Counted from the stretch's first letter, positions 1-9,021 are shown. The stretch is 64,000 bases of DNA from Methylobacillus flagellatus KT (GCF_000013705.1 NC_007947.1:744001-808000); one strand, 5' to 3'. Made by a program: numbers and translations. Notes: generated by a model not told the origin, from the sequence alone.

Positions 1-830
1 AGCATCTGGCCAAGCAGTTCGTCCAGCCTCTCGGTTTCACGCTCGATACGGCTCAGCGCCGAGGCCAGTTTGTCCGGTTGCTGCTGGGCGAGCCCCACGG
101 CAAGCCGCATGCGGGCGACCGGGGAACGCAGCTCATGAGAAACATCGTGCAGCAATAATCGCTGGGCATCCAGCAAGGTCTGAAGGCGTGTTGCCATATA
201 GTCAAAGTCCGCGCCGAGTTCTATGAGTTCATCGTTGCGATTGCCGAGCTCTGGGCTTACACGCGTGCTCAAGTCGCCTTCTGCGAGCCTGCGGCTGGCC
301 CGCCGCAACAGCTTGATTGGACGGCTCAGGTAGAGTGCAAATCCGGCGCTGAACAGCAGGCTTGCAAGCAGGGCGATGAAAATCTGCAGTTGCAGGTTGT
401 AGCGGGGTGGTCCTGCAGAGTCTGCCCCTTCTGCAGGAATGAAGAGAATGTATTGGTTGCCATTGCTTGCCTGGACGCGCCGCACGCTGGGAATCGGCGG
501 GGATTGGTCCAGCGCATGGATGGCTTGTTGCAAGGTTTCCGACCTGACGGTGCGGTTGAGGATATCCTGATGATGCTGGTTGATGACCAGTACGGTTGGC
601 ACCTTGTGCCCGGGCCAGTGTTCGAGTAGTGCCTTGGCACCCGCCTCTCCGCCATACTGCAGGGCATTGGCGGTGACACCGACGACAAAATCAGCCCTGC
701 GGTCACGCAGGAAGCCTTCCTCGCCGGAAGCAGTCTTTTCATTTAAATAGATGGCACCGCCGACACCAGCGACCGTCACCAGTAATGTCAGCGAGAACCC
801 AAGAAATATTTTCCAGAACAGTTTGCCCAT
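1..830 (-). CDS. Sensor histidine kinase, CpxA-like (partial, 3' end outside window)
   Basis: Inner-membrane sensor kinase; I translated it from the sequence. The start at 830 gives MGKLFWKIFL. One membrane segment is at about residues 5-27, a periplasmic stretch follows, a second membrane segment is at about 145-168, then a HAMP linker. The dimerisation/phosphoacceptor box reads HDVSHELRSPVARMRLA, with His232 as the likely phosphorylated residue. The ATP-binding domain lies beyond base 1. The gene starts 16 bases after the response regulator stop, so the two form one operon. With the neighbouring CpxR-like regulator and CpxP/Spy-like protein, envelope stress sensing is the best guess. No good ribosome-binding site precedes the start. 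RstB-type or other OmpR-family partners remain possible. Confidence 0.85.
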   Translation of the reverse strand, partial: MGKLFWKIFLGFSLTLLVTVAGVGGAIYLNEKTASGEEGFLRDRRADFVVGVTANALQYGGEAGAKALLEHWPGHKVPTVLVINQHHQDILNRTVRSETLQQAIHALDQSPPIPSVRRVQASNGNQYILFIPAEGADSAGPPRYNLQLQIFIALLASLLFSAGFALYLSRPIKLLRRASRRLAEGDLSTRVSPELGNRNDELIELGADFDYMATRLQTLLDAQRLLLHDVSHELRSPVARMRLAVGLAQQQPDKLASALSRIERETERLDELLGQM

Positions 831-846
831 AGGGATGGTCGACCGG

Positions 847-1548
847 CTACCCTGCAATGAATTGGTAGCCGACGCCGCGCACGGTCTGGATCGGCGAGCG
901 TCCGTCTTCCAGCAGCCCCAGCTTCTGGCGCAAATTGCTGACGTGCACATCCACGCTGCGGTCGTAGCGGGATTCGGCACGCCCCAGTGCCTGGGTAAAG
1001 AGCTCAGCCTTGCTCACCACGTGTCCTGCATGACGGGCAAGGACTTCCAGGAGTGCATATTCGCTGGTGGTGATATCCAGCGGTTCGCCCTTCCATTCGA
1101 TGATACGCTCGGAAGGGTAGATGGCAATTTTGCCCACGCGGGTGATGCTGGGCTTGTTGTGATGGTTTTGCAACGCCTCATCCCGCACGACGACACGGCG
1201 CTGTATGGCGCGCAGGCGTGCAACGAGCTCGCGGGGGTTGAACGGCTTGGACAGGTAATCGTCTGCTCCCAGCTCAAGGCCGACGATGCGATCTATCTCG
1301 TCTCCCTTGGCAGTGAGCATGATCACCGGGATCTGGCTGCTGGCGCGAATCAGGCGCAAGGTATCGAAGCCGTTGAAGCGGGGCATCATCACATCCAGCA
1401 CTACGAGGTCATGTTCACCGGACAGGGCGAGACGTGCGCCCTCTTCGCCGTCATGGGCGATCGTCAATGAGAAGTCTTCCGCTCCAAGGTATTCCTCCAT
1501 CATTTGGCAGAGTTCGACGTCGTCATCGATCAGCAGGATACGTAGCAC
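847..1548 (-). CDS. cpxR: OmpR/PhoB-family response regulator, CpxR-like
   Basis: Cytoplasmic DNA-binding response regulator of about 233 residues. The receiver domain shows the acidic cluster (LLIDDDVEL), the phospho-acceptor aspartate in LVVLDVMMPR and the conserved lysine in YLSKPFNP. The C-terminal winged helix has the CpxR-like pattern SRYDRSVDVHVSNLRQKL and ends GVGYQFIAG. A GTG at 1557 opens the frame, but AAAGG at 1558-1562 abuts it. The GTG at 1548, about 8 bases after that site, is therefore the more likely start. It is co-transcribed with the sensor kinase that follows and divergent from a CpxP/Spy-like gene. The GTAAA-type repeats in the intergenic region fit a CpxR-family binding site. 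The exact orthology is inferred. Confidence 0.85.
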   Translation of the reverse strand: MLRILLIDDDVELCQMMEEYLGAEDFSLTIAHDGEEGARLALSGEHDLVVLDVMMPRFNGFDTLRLIRASSQIPVIMLTAKGDEIDRIVGLELGADDYLSKPFNPRELVARLRAIQRRVVVRDEALQNHHNKPSITRVGKIAIYPSERIIEWKGEPLDITTSEYALLEVLARHAGHVVSKAELFTQALGRAESRYDRSVDVHVSNLRQKLGLLEDGRSPIQTVRGVGYQFIAG

Positions 1549-1590
1549 TGTGTTCACCTTTCACTACTTTCTAAATTGCAAACCGCATTC

Positions 1591-1609
1591 TGCCGCAGGC
1601 TTTGCGGCA
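1591..1609 (-). repeat. Hairpin in the response regulator leader
   Basis: TGCCGCA (1591-1597) and TGCGGCA (1603-1609) form a perfect 7-bp stem with a 5-base loop, about 40 bases upstream of the regulator start. It could be a leader hairpin or an operator dyad; nothing decides between them. Confidence 0.4.
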
Positions 1610-1620
1610 GCAATCAGCAT

Positions 1621-1645
1621 CTTACAAATTTTTACGCACAATTAC
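1621..1645 (-). promoter_or_regulatory. Triple GTAAA-like direct repeat, candidate CpxR operator
   Basis: On the minus strand the sequence reads GTAAT-N5-GTAAA-N5-GTAAG. The plus-strand pentamers are CTTAC at 1621, TTTAC at 1631 and ATTAC at 1641. The E. coli CpxR box is GTAAA-N5-GTAAA, and here three such pentamers recur every 10 bases, on one face of the helix. It lies between the divergent regulator and CpxP/Spy-like genes, where an autoregulatory site is expected. Confidence 0.55.
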
Positions 1646-1741
1646 ACCGATTTCACCAAAGGCAACAAACATTTAGCCAAGGTTGAGATCATAGTGGGAC
1701 AAGCGTGATTTATCGTGATTCACAACCAAAGGAGCTATCAA

Positions 1742-2254
1742 ATGACCAAGCCACGCAAACTCCTGGTCCCCTCTCTTATCCTGGCATCATCCTTACTCGC
1801 ACTGAATATCGCAGTGACCCATGCCGGGACGGAACATGGTGACAAGAGGTGCGACAAGGAAAAAAAGCATGCCGCGCATGGTGAGCATCGCGGTTTTTCA
1901 GAAGGACATTTCCTGGAGCGCAAGCTCGGCAAGCTGGGCCTGAGCAGTGAGCAGCAAGCCCAAGTGAAGCAGATCGTGGATAAGCAGAAGCCGGCACTGG
2001 CTGAAAAGCGCCAGGCCCTGCATGCCTCGTTCAAGGCCTTGGCTTCAGCCTCGGCAACCGATCAATACGATCAAAAGAAAGTGCAGGAGATCGCCAGCGA
2101 ACAAGCCAAGCTGCAAGCAGATTTATTGGTGTTGCGCAGCAATACGCTGCACGAGGTCTATCAGGTGCTGACGCCTGAACAAAAGCAGAAATGGACCGAG
2201 TTTCAATCCAAAGTGCGCCCACGGCACGGCGAAAAAGCCTCGTCTATCGGGTAG
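1742..2254 (+). CDS. CpxP/Spy-like periplasmic LTxxQ-motif protein
   Basis: Small secreted protein of 170 residues. An N-terminal signal peptide ends near ALNIAVTHA-G. A His/Lys-rich stretch follows, then a helical domain carrying two LTxxQ-type motifs, LSSEQQAQV and LTPEQKQKW. These are the hallmark of the CpxP/Spy/CnrX-like family of periplasmic chaperones and sensors. GGAG at 1731-1734 sits 7 bases before the ATG at 1742, which is chosen over a GTG at 1715. The gene diverges from the CpxR-like regulator, matching the cpxP/cpxRA arrangement of enterobacteria. In that system CpxP inhibits CpxA; the role here is inferred from family and synteny. A metal-binding role is possible given the histidines. 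Confidence 0.8.
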   Translation: MTKPRKLLVPSLILASSLLALNIAVTHAGTEHGDKRCDKEKKHAAHGEHRGFSEGHFLERKLGKLGLSSEQQAQVKQIVDKQKPALAEKRQALHASFKALASASATDQYDQKKVQEIASEQAKLQADLLVLRSNTLHEVYQVLTPEQKQKWTEFQSKVRPRHGEKASSIG

Positions 2255-2280
2255 GGAGTGAAACGCCGCTATCCTGTCAT

Positions 2281-2310
2281 CAATATGCCCTGGTTTTACC
2301 AGGCATATTG
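2281..2310. terminator. Hairpin between convergent genes
   Basis: CAATATGCCCTGG (2281-2293) pairs with CCAGGCATATTG (2299-2310), with one bulged C and a 5-base loop. It lies between the convergent ends of the CpxP/Spy-like gene and fdsD, so it may serve both strands. There is no clear U-tract. Confidence 0.5.
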
Positions 2311-2333
2311 AGCTAGAGGAGGGGTGCTGCTGC

Positions 2334-2558
2334 CTAATGCAGATATTCCTTGATCGCGCTTGATACCAGTGGCGCAAGACCGTTATCACTTGGGTGTGTG
2401 TTGATGTGCTGCATGATCTGCTGGCGCATCTGTGGTGCCCAGAAGCGTTGCAGATGGCTTGCTATATCCTTTTTAGCCTGTTCATGATCGGGATAGGACT
2501 GGAAGAAGTCCCCGATCTGGTTGGCCATCTTCACCAGCTGCTCGATGTTCATGCTCAC
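2334..2558 (-). CDS. fdsD: NAD-dependent formate dehydrogenase delta subunit
   Basis: Small cytoplasmic protein of 74 residues at the end of the formate dehydrogenase operon. The N-terminus MSMNIEQLVKMANQIGDFF and the later pattern HLQRFWAPQMRQQI are typical of FdsD. In the Ralstonia and Rhodobacter enzymes FdsD is a small subunit needed for cofactor insertion or stability. Its start overlaps the fdhD stop by four bases, implying translational coupling. It has no cofactor-binding cysteines and no membrane segment. Identification rests on length, motif and position and is secure. Confidence 0.9.
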   Translation of the reverse strand: MSMNIEQLVKMANQIGDFFQSYPDHEQAKKDIASHLQRFWAPQMRQQIMQHINTHPSDNGLAPLVSSAIKEYLH

Positions 2559-3391
2559 GCCAGCTCCTTGTGTAACACACGTTCTGCACCGCTATAGACG
2601 ACATGTTGTTCCTTGCGGGCGAATCCCACCAGCGTCAGGCCGCAACCCCGGGCCATGCGAATCGCCAGTCCAGTAGGTGCCGAGATGGCCACCAGCATGG
2701 GAATATCTGCGCTAGCGGCCTTCTGTACCATTTCGTAGCTCGCCCGGCTGGAAGTCAGCACAAACCCCTCGCGGGGCAACTGCCGCTTCGCGATGGCACC
2801 AATCAATTTATCGAGGGCGTTGTGTCGTCCGACGTCCTCCCTCACTAGCAGCACTTGGCCTTCCCGGTCCGCCCATGCCGAGGCATGGGTCGCCCCGGTC
2901 CTACTCTGTAATGCTTGTTGCGTCTGCAATTCGCGCTGGGCGCGGTAGATGGCCTCGGCATCGAAAGTGATATTCGCGGCTTGTATCCTGCGGGGCACCC
3001 TGATGGCCTGGTCCAGGCTTTGTGAGCCGCAAAGGCCGCAGCCTGTGCGGCCGGCCATGCTGCGCCTGTGTTCCTTCAGATGGGCGAAATTCTCGCTGGC
3101 GATTTCCATCTGCAGCTCAATGCCATTGACGCGCTCGACGATGTCGATGCCGTAAAGCTCTTTCGGGTCGGACAGTATGCCCTCACTCAGCGAGAAGCCG
3201 AGCGCGAAATCGGCAAGGTCATCTGGTGTGGCCAGCATGACGGCATGGGATATGCCGTTGTAGATCATGGCGATTGGGACTTCTTCGGCGACCTGGTCCT
3301 GTACCTCCCGCAGTTCGCCATGCTCGTACTTGTGCACGGTGATGCGACTGTCGGTCGCCTCGGCTTCAATCAAGAACTCTAATGTATTCAT
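2555..3391 (-). CDS. fdhD: Formate dehydrogenase sulfurtransferase FdhD/FdsC
   Basis: Cytoplasmic accessory protein of 278 residues that moves sulfur from a cysteine desulfurase to the molybdenum cofactor of formate dehydrogenase. The CxxC motif is at Cys118-Cys121 in RTGCGLCGSQ, as in E. coli FdhD. The signatures DDLADFALGFSLSEGI and REDVGRHNALDKLIG are those of the family. It lies between fdsA (2-base gap) and fdsD (4-base overlap), the usual fdsGBACD order, where this gene is also called fdsC. Its product should be required for FdsA activity. Confidence 0.95.
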   Translation of the reverse strand: MNTLEFLIEAEATDSRITVHKYEHGELREVQDQVAEEVPIAMIYNGISHAVMLATPDDLADFALGFSLSEGILSDPKELYGIDIVERVNGIELQMEIASENFAHLKEHRRSMAGRTGCGLCGSQSLDQAIRVPRRIQAANITFDAEAIYRAQRELQTQQALQSRTGATHASAWADREGQVLLVREDVGRHNALDKLIGAIAKRQLPREGFVLTSSRASYEMVQKAASADIPMLVAISAPTGLAIRMARGCGLTLVGFARKEQHVVYSGAERVLHKELA

Positions 3392-3393
3392 CC

Positions 3394-6243
3394 TTATCCC
3401 ATGCGGGCCATATCCCGTTGTTTGACCAGGGCGATCTGGCTGTTGCTGAATTCCTGGTAGCGGCGCTGCCAGTCTGACAGTTGCGACACGCGAGTAACCT
3501 GTACCGCAGTGACCTTGAATTCAGGGCAGTTGGTTGCCCAGTCCGAGTTATCGGTAGTAATGACGTTGGCGCCGGATTCCGGATGGTGAAAAGTGGTGTA
3601 GATCACGCCGGGCTGCACACGCTCGGTAATCTTGGCGCGTAGCACGGTGTTGCCAGCTCGGCTGGTGATTCCTACCCAGTCACCATCCTTGATGCCGCGG
3701 TCTTCTGCATCATGGGGATGGATTTCCACCATATCCTCGGGATGCCAGGTGACATTGTCGGTACGACGTGTCTGGGCGCCTACGTTGTATTGCGAAAGTA
3801 TACGCCCGGTCGTGAGGATCAGGGGGTACTTCTCGTTGACCCTTTCCGAGGTCGGCACGTATTCTGTGATCATGAAGCGCCCCTTGCCGCGCACGAACTC
3901 GTCCACGTGCATGATGGGCGTGCCGTTCGGATGTTCTTCGTTGCATGGCCATTGTATGCTGCCCATTTCCTCCAGCTTCTTGAAGCTGACCCCATGGAAT
4001 GTTGGTGTCAGGCGTGCGATTTCGTCCAGGATTTCCGAGGCATGACGATAGGGCATCGGGTAGCCCAGCGCCTCGGAAAGCATAGCGGTGATCTGCCAGT
4101 CCTCATAGCCGTTCTTGGGTGTCATCACGCGGCGCACGGGTGAGATGCGGCGTTCGGCGTTGGTGAAGGTGCCGTTTTTCTCCAGGAAGGAGCAGCCGGG
4201 CAGGAACACGTGCGCATACATCGCGGTCTCGTTGAGGAACAGGTCCTGCACGATCACACACTCCATGGATGAGAGTGCCTGGGTGACATGCTGGGTATTG
4301 GGATCGGACTGGGCAATGTCTTCGCCTTCGCAATAGAGGGCCTTGAAGCTGCCATGGATGGCGAAGTCGAGCATGTTGGGGATGCGCAGCCCGGGTTCCT
4401 TGTCCAGTGGCCTGCCCCAGGCAGCCTCGAATAGTGCGCGCGTCGTATCATCGGAGACATGACGGTAGCCGGGAAACTCGTGCGGGAAAGAGCCCATGTC
4501 GCAAGCGCCCTGCACGTTGTTCTGGCCGCGCAATGGATTGACGCCCACGCCTTCGCGCCCGATGTTGCCGGTTGCCATCGCGAGGTTGGCGATCCCCATG
4601 ACCATGGTCGAGCCCTGGCTGTGCTCGGTGACGCCCAGACCGTAGTAGATGGCGGCATTGCCCCCGGTGGCGTACAGTCGTGCGGCCGCACGGAGGTCTT
4701 GGGCTGGAACCCCGATGACGTCCTGCATGGCTTCGGGGGAGTGTTCAGGCTGCGCGACGAACTCACTCCAGTATTGGTAGGAGTCCCACTCGCAGCGTTC
4801 TCTGACGAAGGCTTCATCGACCAGGCCTTCGGTGACGACCACATGCGCCAGTGCAGTGATCAGGGCGACGTTGGTACCGGGGCGCAGTTTCAGGTGGTAG
4901 TCCGCCTTGACGTGAGGGCCGGAGACCAGATCGATCGCGCGCGGATCGGCAATGATGAGTTTCGCCCCTTCACGCAATCTGCGCTTCATCTGGGAGCCGA
5001 ATACCGGGTGGCCATCGGTTGGGTTGGCGCCGATCACCATGATCACGTCGGATTTCATGATGGAGTCGAAAGTCTGCGTGCCAGCCGATTCGCCTAAAGT
5101 CTGCTTGAGGCCGTAGCCGGTGGGCGAGTGGCAGACGCGGGCGCAGGTGTCGACGTTATTGTTGCCGAATGCAGCGCGTACCAGCTTCTGCACCAGGTAG
5201 GTTTCCTCATTGGTGCAACGTGAGGATGTGATTGCGCCGATGGAGTTCCGGCCGTGCTTGGCCTGGATACGTTTGAGCTCGCTGGCAGCGTAGGTAATCG
5301 CTTCTTCCCAGCTCACTTCCTGCCATGGATCGTGGATGCTCTTGCGTATCATGGGTGTGGTAATGCGGTCGCGATGGGTAGCGTAGCCCCAGGCGAAGCG
5401 GCCCTTTACGCAGGAGTGGCCATGATTGGCGCCGCCATTCTTGTCCGGCACCATGCGCACCACCTGCTCGCCCTTCATCTCGGCGCGGAACGAGCAGCCG
5501 ACGCCGCAATAGGCGCAGGTAGTGATGACACTGTGCTCGGGCTGGCCGTGCTCGATGACGGTTTTTTCCATCAATGTCGCGGTAGGGCAGGCCGTGACAC
5601 AGGCGCCGCAGGAAACGCATTCTGACTCCAGGAAGTTGTCGAAGTTGCCAGCAGCCACCTTGGAATCGAACCCGCGGCCCTGGATGGTAAGTGCGAATGT
5701 GCCCTGCGTTTCCTCACAGGCACGCACGCAACGAGAGCAGACAATGCATTTTGAGGGATCGAATTGGAAATAAGGATTGGAGAGATCTTTTTCTGCATGC
5801 AGGTGGTTGCTGCCGTCGTAGCCATAGCGTACTTCACGCAGGCCAACTGCTCCCGCCATATCCTGCAGCTCACAGTCGCCGTTGGCCGAGCAGGTAAGGC
5901 AGTCCAATGGATGGTCGGAAATGTAGAGTTCCATCACGCCGCGGCGGATGTCTGCCAGTTTTGGGGTCTGGGTGTGAACCTTGAGGCCTTCGTCCACCGG
6001 CGTGGTACAGGAGGCTGGATAGCCGCGCCTGCCTTCGATTTCCACCAGGCAGAGCCTGCATGAGCCGAACGGCTCCAGGGTATCCGTGGCGCAAAGCTTG
6101 GGGATGCTGACCCCTGCCTCCATCGCGGCGCGCATGATCGAGGTGCCTTTGGCGACGGTGACTTGCATGCCATCAATTTCCAGCGTGACTTGCTGCTCAG
6201 TTGTCCGGCTCGCTGGGGTGCCGTAATCCGCTTGCTTGTCCAT
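3394..6243 (-). CDS. fdsA: NAD-dependent formate dehydrogenase alpha (molybdenum) subunit
   Basis: Catalytic subunit, 949 residues, oxidising formate to CO2. The N-terminal plant-type [2Fe-2S] ligands are Cys51, 62, 65 and 79. Next come the His111/Cys115/118/124 cluster, two [4Fe-4S] sites (Cys166/169/172/176 and Cys209/212/215/219), and the molybdopterin-domain cluster in CAYCGVGCSF (Cys243/246/250, plus Cys278). Cys371 in RVCHSP is the expected Mo ligand, so this is the cysteine and not the selenocysteine type. The molybdopterin dinucleotide-binding domain fills the C-terminus. GAGGAG lies 6 bases before the ATG at 6243, which is preferred to a GTG at 6246. Electrons pass to the FMN/NAD subunit FdsB. 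In a methylotroph this is the last step of formaldehyde oxidation. Confidence 0.96.
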   Translation of the reverse strand: MDKQADYGTPASRTTEQQVTLEIDGMQVTVAKGTSIMRAAMEAGVSIPKLCATDTLEPFGSCRLCLVEIEGRRGYPASCTTPVDEGLKVHTQTPKLADIRRGVMELYISDHPLDCLTCSANGDCELQDMAGAVGLREVRYGYDGSNHLHAEKDLSNPYFQFDPSKCIVCSRCVRACEETQGTFALTIQGRGFDSKVAAGNFDNFLESECVSCGACVTACPTATLMEKTVIEHGQPEHSVITTCAYCGVGCSFRAEMKGEQVVRMVPDKNGGANHGHSCVKGRFAWGYATHRDRITTPMIRKSIHDPWQEVSWEEAITYAASELKRIQAKHGRNSIGAITSSRCTNEETYLVQKLVRAAFGNNNVDTCARVCHSPTGYGLKQTLGESAGTQTFDSIMKSDVIMVIGANPTDGHPVFGSQMKRRLREGAKLIIADPRAIDLVSGPHVKADYHLKLRPGTNVALITALAHVVVTEGLVDEAFVRERCEWDSYQYWSEFVAQPEHSPEAMQDVIGVPAQDLRAAARLYATGGNAAIYYGLGVTEHSQGSTMVMGIANLAMATGNIGREGVGVNPLRGQNNVQGACDMGSFPHEFPGYRHVSDDTTRALFEAAWGRPLDKEPGLRIPNMLDFAIHGSFKALYCEGEDIAQSDPNTQHVTQALSSMECVIVQDLFLNETAMYAHVFLPGCSFLEKNGTFTNAERRISPVRRVMTPKNGYEDWQITAMLSEALGYPMPYRHASEILDEIARLTPTFHGVSFKKLEEMGSIQWPCNEEHPNGTPIMHVDEFVRGKGRFMITEYVPTSERVNEKYPLILTTGRILSQYNVGAQTRRTDNVTWHPEDMVEIHPHDAEDRGIKDGDWVGITSRAGNTVLRAKITERVQPGVIYTTFHHPESGANVITTDNSDWATNCPEFKVTAVQVTRVSQLSDWQRRYQEFSNSQIALVKQRDMARMG

Positions 6244-6424
6244 CACTTTCTCCTCTTCACCTTTTGTGGCAGGCCCCGATTGTTATAGTAGGTGTCCTGT
6301 CGATAATCATGTCTTGGTGCGAGCAACAAAACGCAGCGAAGCAATCCTGGCTAGGCGTGCTGGCGAAATAGTAAGATCGGGCAGTGCCAACAACGCCAGG
6401 AAAGGTTTGTTTGTTGCGCTTAAC

Positions 6425-7975
6425 TCATGCTGCCTGCTCCTTTTTGCTGATGCCAAAATCCTCCGGAAAATGGTTGAGCGCGCTCAGAACCGGATAAGGC
6501 GTCATGCCCCCAAGTGCGCAGAGTGAGCCATTCAGCATGGTGTCACCGAGGTCACGCACCAGCGCGATGTGCTTGGCGGGGTCCGTACCTGCGATAATCT
6601 TGTCCATGACTTCCACGCCACGGGTGGAGCCGATGCGGCAGGGCGTGCATTTGCCGCAGGATTCCACGGCGCAGAATTCAAAGGCATAACGCGCCATGTG
6701 CGCCATATCCACGGTATCGTCGAAGGCGACAATACCGCCGTGGCCCAGCACAGCCCACAATTTGCCGAATTCCTCGTAGTCCAGCGGGGTGTCGAATTGG
6801 GATTCCGGCAGGTAGGCGCCCAGCGGGCCGCCGACCTGGACGGCCTTGATCGGCCTGCCGCTGGCGGAGCCGCCGCCGTAGTCGTACAACAATTCGCGCA
6901 GGGTGACGCCAAAGGCTTTTTCCACCAGGCCGCCATGCTTGATATTGCCTGCGAGCTGGATCGGCAAGGTGCCGCGGGAACGGCCCATGCCGTAGTCGCG
7001 GTAATAGACGCTGCCCTTGTCGAGGATGATGGGCACGCTGGCGAGGGAGATAACGTTGTTGATGACGGTCGGCTTGCCAAACAGGCCGGAAATGGCGGGC
7101 AACGGCGGCTTGAAACGCACCAGTCCGCGCTTGCCTTCCAGGCTTTCCAGCAGGGCGGTTTCCTCGCCGCAGACATAGGCGCCTGCGGCACGGCGCACTT
7201 CCAGGTAGAAATCATGCCGGCTACCGAGAATGCCCCGCCCGAGATAACCTGCTTCATAGGCGCTCTTGATCGCGAGATTGAGCGCGGCGATCGAGTGTGG
7301 GTATTCAGAGCGCACATAGATATAACCTTGCGTGGCGCCGACGGCGATGCCTGCGATCGTCATGCCCTCGATCAGGACGAATGGGTCGCCTTCCATGATC
7401 ATGCGGTCAGAGAATGTCCCCGAGTCGCCTTCGTCTGCGTTGCAGACGACGTATTTCTGCTCGGCTGGCGCTTCCAGCACCGTCTTCCACTTGATGCCGG
7501 TGGGGAACGCGGCGCCACCGCGACCGCGCAGGCCGGAATCGGTGACCTGCTGCACGATGTCTTGCGGCGCCATGTCGATCGCATTGCGCAGGCCCTTGTA
7601 GCCGTCATGGGCAAGGTAGTCCTGCAGCGATACCGGGTCGGTGATGCCGACGCGCGCAAAGGTCAGGCGCTCCTGGTGCTTCATCCAGGGTAGCTCCTCC
7701 GTCGGACCCAGGCTTAGCGCATGCTGTCCGCCATCTAGAAAACCTGCGTCAAACAGGGATGCCACCTGGTCAGTCGTGACGGGGCCATAGGCGATGCGTC
7801 CCACACTCGTGGCGACTTCGACCAATGGCTCAAGCCAGAACATGCCGCGTGAGCCATTACGGATGATATTCAGGGGAATGTTGCGCGATTCGGCTTCCTT
7901 GGCGATGGCGGCGGCCACCAGGTTGGCGCCCAGCGAAATGGCGCTGGAATCGCGGGGAATGTAAACGGTATTCAT
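6425..7975 (-). CDS. fdsB: NAD-dependent formate dehydrogenase beta (FMN, NAD-binding) subunit
   Basis: Cytoplasmic subunit of 516 residues, related to NuoF, that passes electrons from FdsA to NAD+. A thioredoxin-like N-terminal part is followed by the NADH/FMN signatures [13 protein letters not shown] and [14 protein letters not shown]. The C-terminal [4Fe-4S] motif is [16 protein letters not shown], with a later Cys in SLCALGG. The start overlaps the fdsG stop by four bases, and GGAGGG lies about 7 bases upstream. The 181-base gap before fdsA is the only large gap in the operon. I see no terminator in that gap, only a fresh ribosome-binding site for fdsA. Confidence 0.95.
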   Translation of the reverse strand: MNTVYIPRDSSAISLGANLVAAAIAKEAESRNIPLNIIRNGSRGMFWLEPLVEVATSVGRIAYGPVTTDQVASLFDAGFLDGGQHALSLGPTEELPWMKHQERLTFARVGITDPVSLQDYLAHDGYKGLRNAIDMAPQDIVQQVTDSGLRGRGGAAFPTGIKWKTVLEAPAEQKYVVCNADEGDSGTFSDRMIMEGDPFVLIEGMTIAGIAVGATQGYIYVRSEYPHSIAALNLAIKSAYEAGYLGRGILGSRHDFYLEVRRAAGAYVCGEETALLESLEGKRGLVRFKPPLPAISGLFGKPTVINNVISLASVPIILDKGSVYYRDYGMGRSRGTLPIQLAGNIKHGGLVEKAFGVTLRELLYDYGGGSASGRPIKAVQVGGPLGAYLPESQFDTPLDYEEFGKLWAVLGHGGIVAFDDTVDMAHMARYAFEFCAVESCGKCTPCRIGSTRGVEVMDKIIAGTDPAKHIALVRDLGDTMLNGSLCALGGMTPYPVLSALNHFPEDFGISKKEQAA

Positions 7976-8442
7976 GGATTGTCCCTCCGTGCGCTGGCGA
8001 GAAGGGATTCGACTTGCTGGGGGCTGACGCGGCCATAGATTTCGTCATCGAGCATGATGGCGGGAGAGCAGGCGCAGTTGCCTAGGCAGTAAACAGGTTC
8101 CAGCGTGATGCTGCCGTCGCTGGTAGTTTCATGGTAGTCAATGCCCAGCGAGGACTTCACATGGGATTCCAACGCACCGCAACCCATGGCCTGGCACGAC
8201 TCGGCGCGGCATACCTGCAGGACATGCCTGCCTGGCGGGCGGGTGCGGAAATGGTGATAAAACGTCACCACGCCATGGACTTCTGCGACAGAGAGGTTGA
8301 GCGCTTTGGCAATCAAGCCATAGCATTCTTCCGGGATATAGCTCAAATCGTCTTGAATCGCATGCAACAAGGGCATTAACGCACCAGCCATGTGTTGATG
8401 TGATTCGATGTGCGATTGAATGCGTGCCATCTGGTCATGCAT
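7972..8442 (-). CDS. fdsG: NAD-dependent formate dehydrogenase gamma ([2Fe-2S]) subunit
   Basis: First gene of the operon, 156 residues, related to NuoE. It carries one thioredoxin-fold [2Fe-2S] cluster with ligands in [12 protein letters not shown] and [14 protein letters not shown]. It relays electrons within the FdsBG diaphorase module. AGGAG stands a few bases before the ATG. The upstream intergenic region carries a nested inverted repeat at 8558-8600 that may bind a regulator. The FdsR-type LysR gene that often sits beside this operon is absent here. Confidence 0.95.
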   Translation of the reverse strand: MHDQMARIQSHIESHQHMAGALMPLLHAIQDDLSYIPEECYGLIAKALNLSVAEVHGVVTFYHHFRTRPPGRHVLQVCRAESCQAMGCGALESHVKSSLGIDYHETTSDGSITLEPVYCLGNCACSPAIMLDDEIYGRVSPQQVESLLASARRDNP

Positions 8443-8557
8443 GACTTTCTCCTCGAATCCATTCTCACTACAGACTACGTTATGATTCTTATGGCTCCAT
8501 GGTACGACTGATATACAGATTTGTACATACCTATCTCTGATTGGATGGGCGTTCTAA

Positions 8558-8600
8558 CTCGATGTATTAAAAACGAACATTTACCTTGTCGTTAATCGAG
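8558..8600. promoter_or_regulatory. Nested inverted repeat upstream of fdsG
   Basis: Outer arms are CTCGAT (8558-8563) and ATCGAG (8595-8600). Inner arms are AACGA (8572-8576) and TCGTT (8589-8593). It lies about 115-160 bases upstream of fdsG, a plausible place for an activator such as a LysR-type regulator. The dyad is seen; the role is inferred. Confidence 0.35.
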
Positions 8601-8988
8601 TGGAAGAAAACCATTTATTCTATTGGTCTCAAATGGAAGTTAGCGATAAGTGTTGCTTCAGATAGCTAATAGAGTGGCGCTTATTGCAAGGCCGATGAGG
8701 GATAGGTTGCGGTCACGGCTTTTCTGTAGAACTTCTGCACAAAGAATGCGCTCCTTTGCTGTCAGCCATGATTCCAAGTCTCAATGAGACAAGGCTAAGC
8801 AGTCGAATGCAGGAAACCCATATGATCGGTTGTTTGAATGGGCTGGGAAATCCTATAATTAGTTAGGATGAAGTTGCTATCTGCTAAATGTGGTGTGTGT
8901 GTGGGGCGGCACGGAATGGTATGAAAGTGTCTGGTCGACAAATGTTTCAGCCAAGGCTTGCGGCGCTATTGATGTTCCAGTGTACAAG

Positions 8989-9017
8989 GAGCAGAAGTCG
9001 TCACCCGACTTCTGCTC
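8989..9017 (-). terminator. Strong hairpin after the FAD oxidase gene
   Basis: GAGCAGAAGTCG (8989-9000) and CGACTTCTGCTC (9006-9017) form a perfect 12-bp stem with a 5-base loop. GTAC flanks on both sides can extend it. It begins 5 bases after the stop of the minus-strand gene. The following sequence is only weakly T-rich. Confidence 0.6.
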
Positions 9018-9021
9018 AGTA

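Larger units (their letters stand above)
8443..9021. other. Intergenic region between fdsG and the FAD oxidase gene
   Basis: 579 bases hold the promoter side of the formate dehydrogenase operon and the 3' end of the FAD oxidase gene. Apart from the inverted repeat and the hairpin listed separately, no convincing reading frame or RNA gene was found. Short frames here lack a ribosome-binding site and recognisable motifs. Confidence 0.6.

Noticed and set aside
751..1470. Plus-strand frame across the sensor and regulator genes
   Set aside because: Antisense to a response regulator with complete motifs; composition not protein-like.
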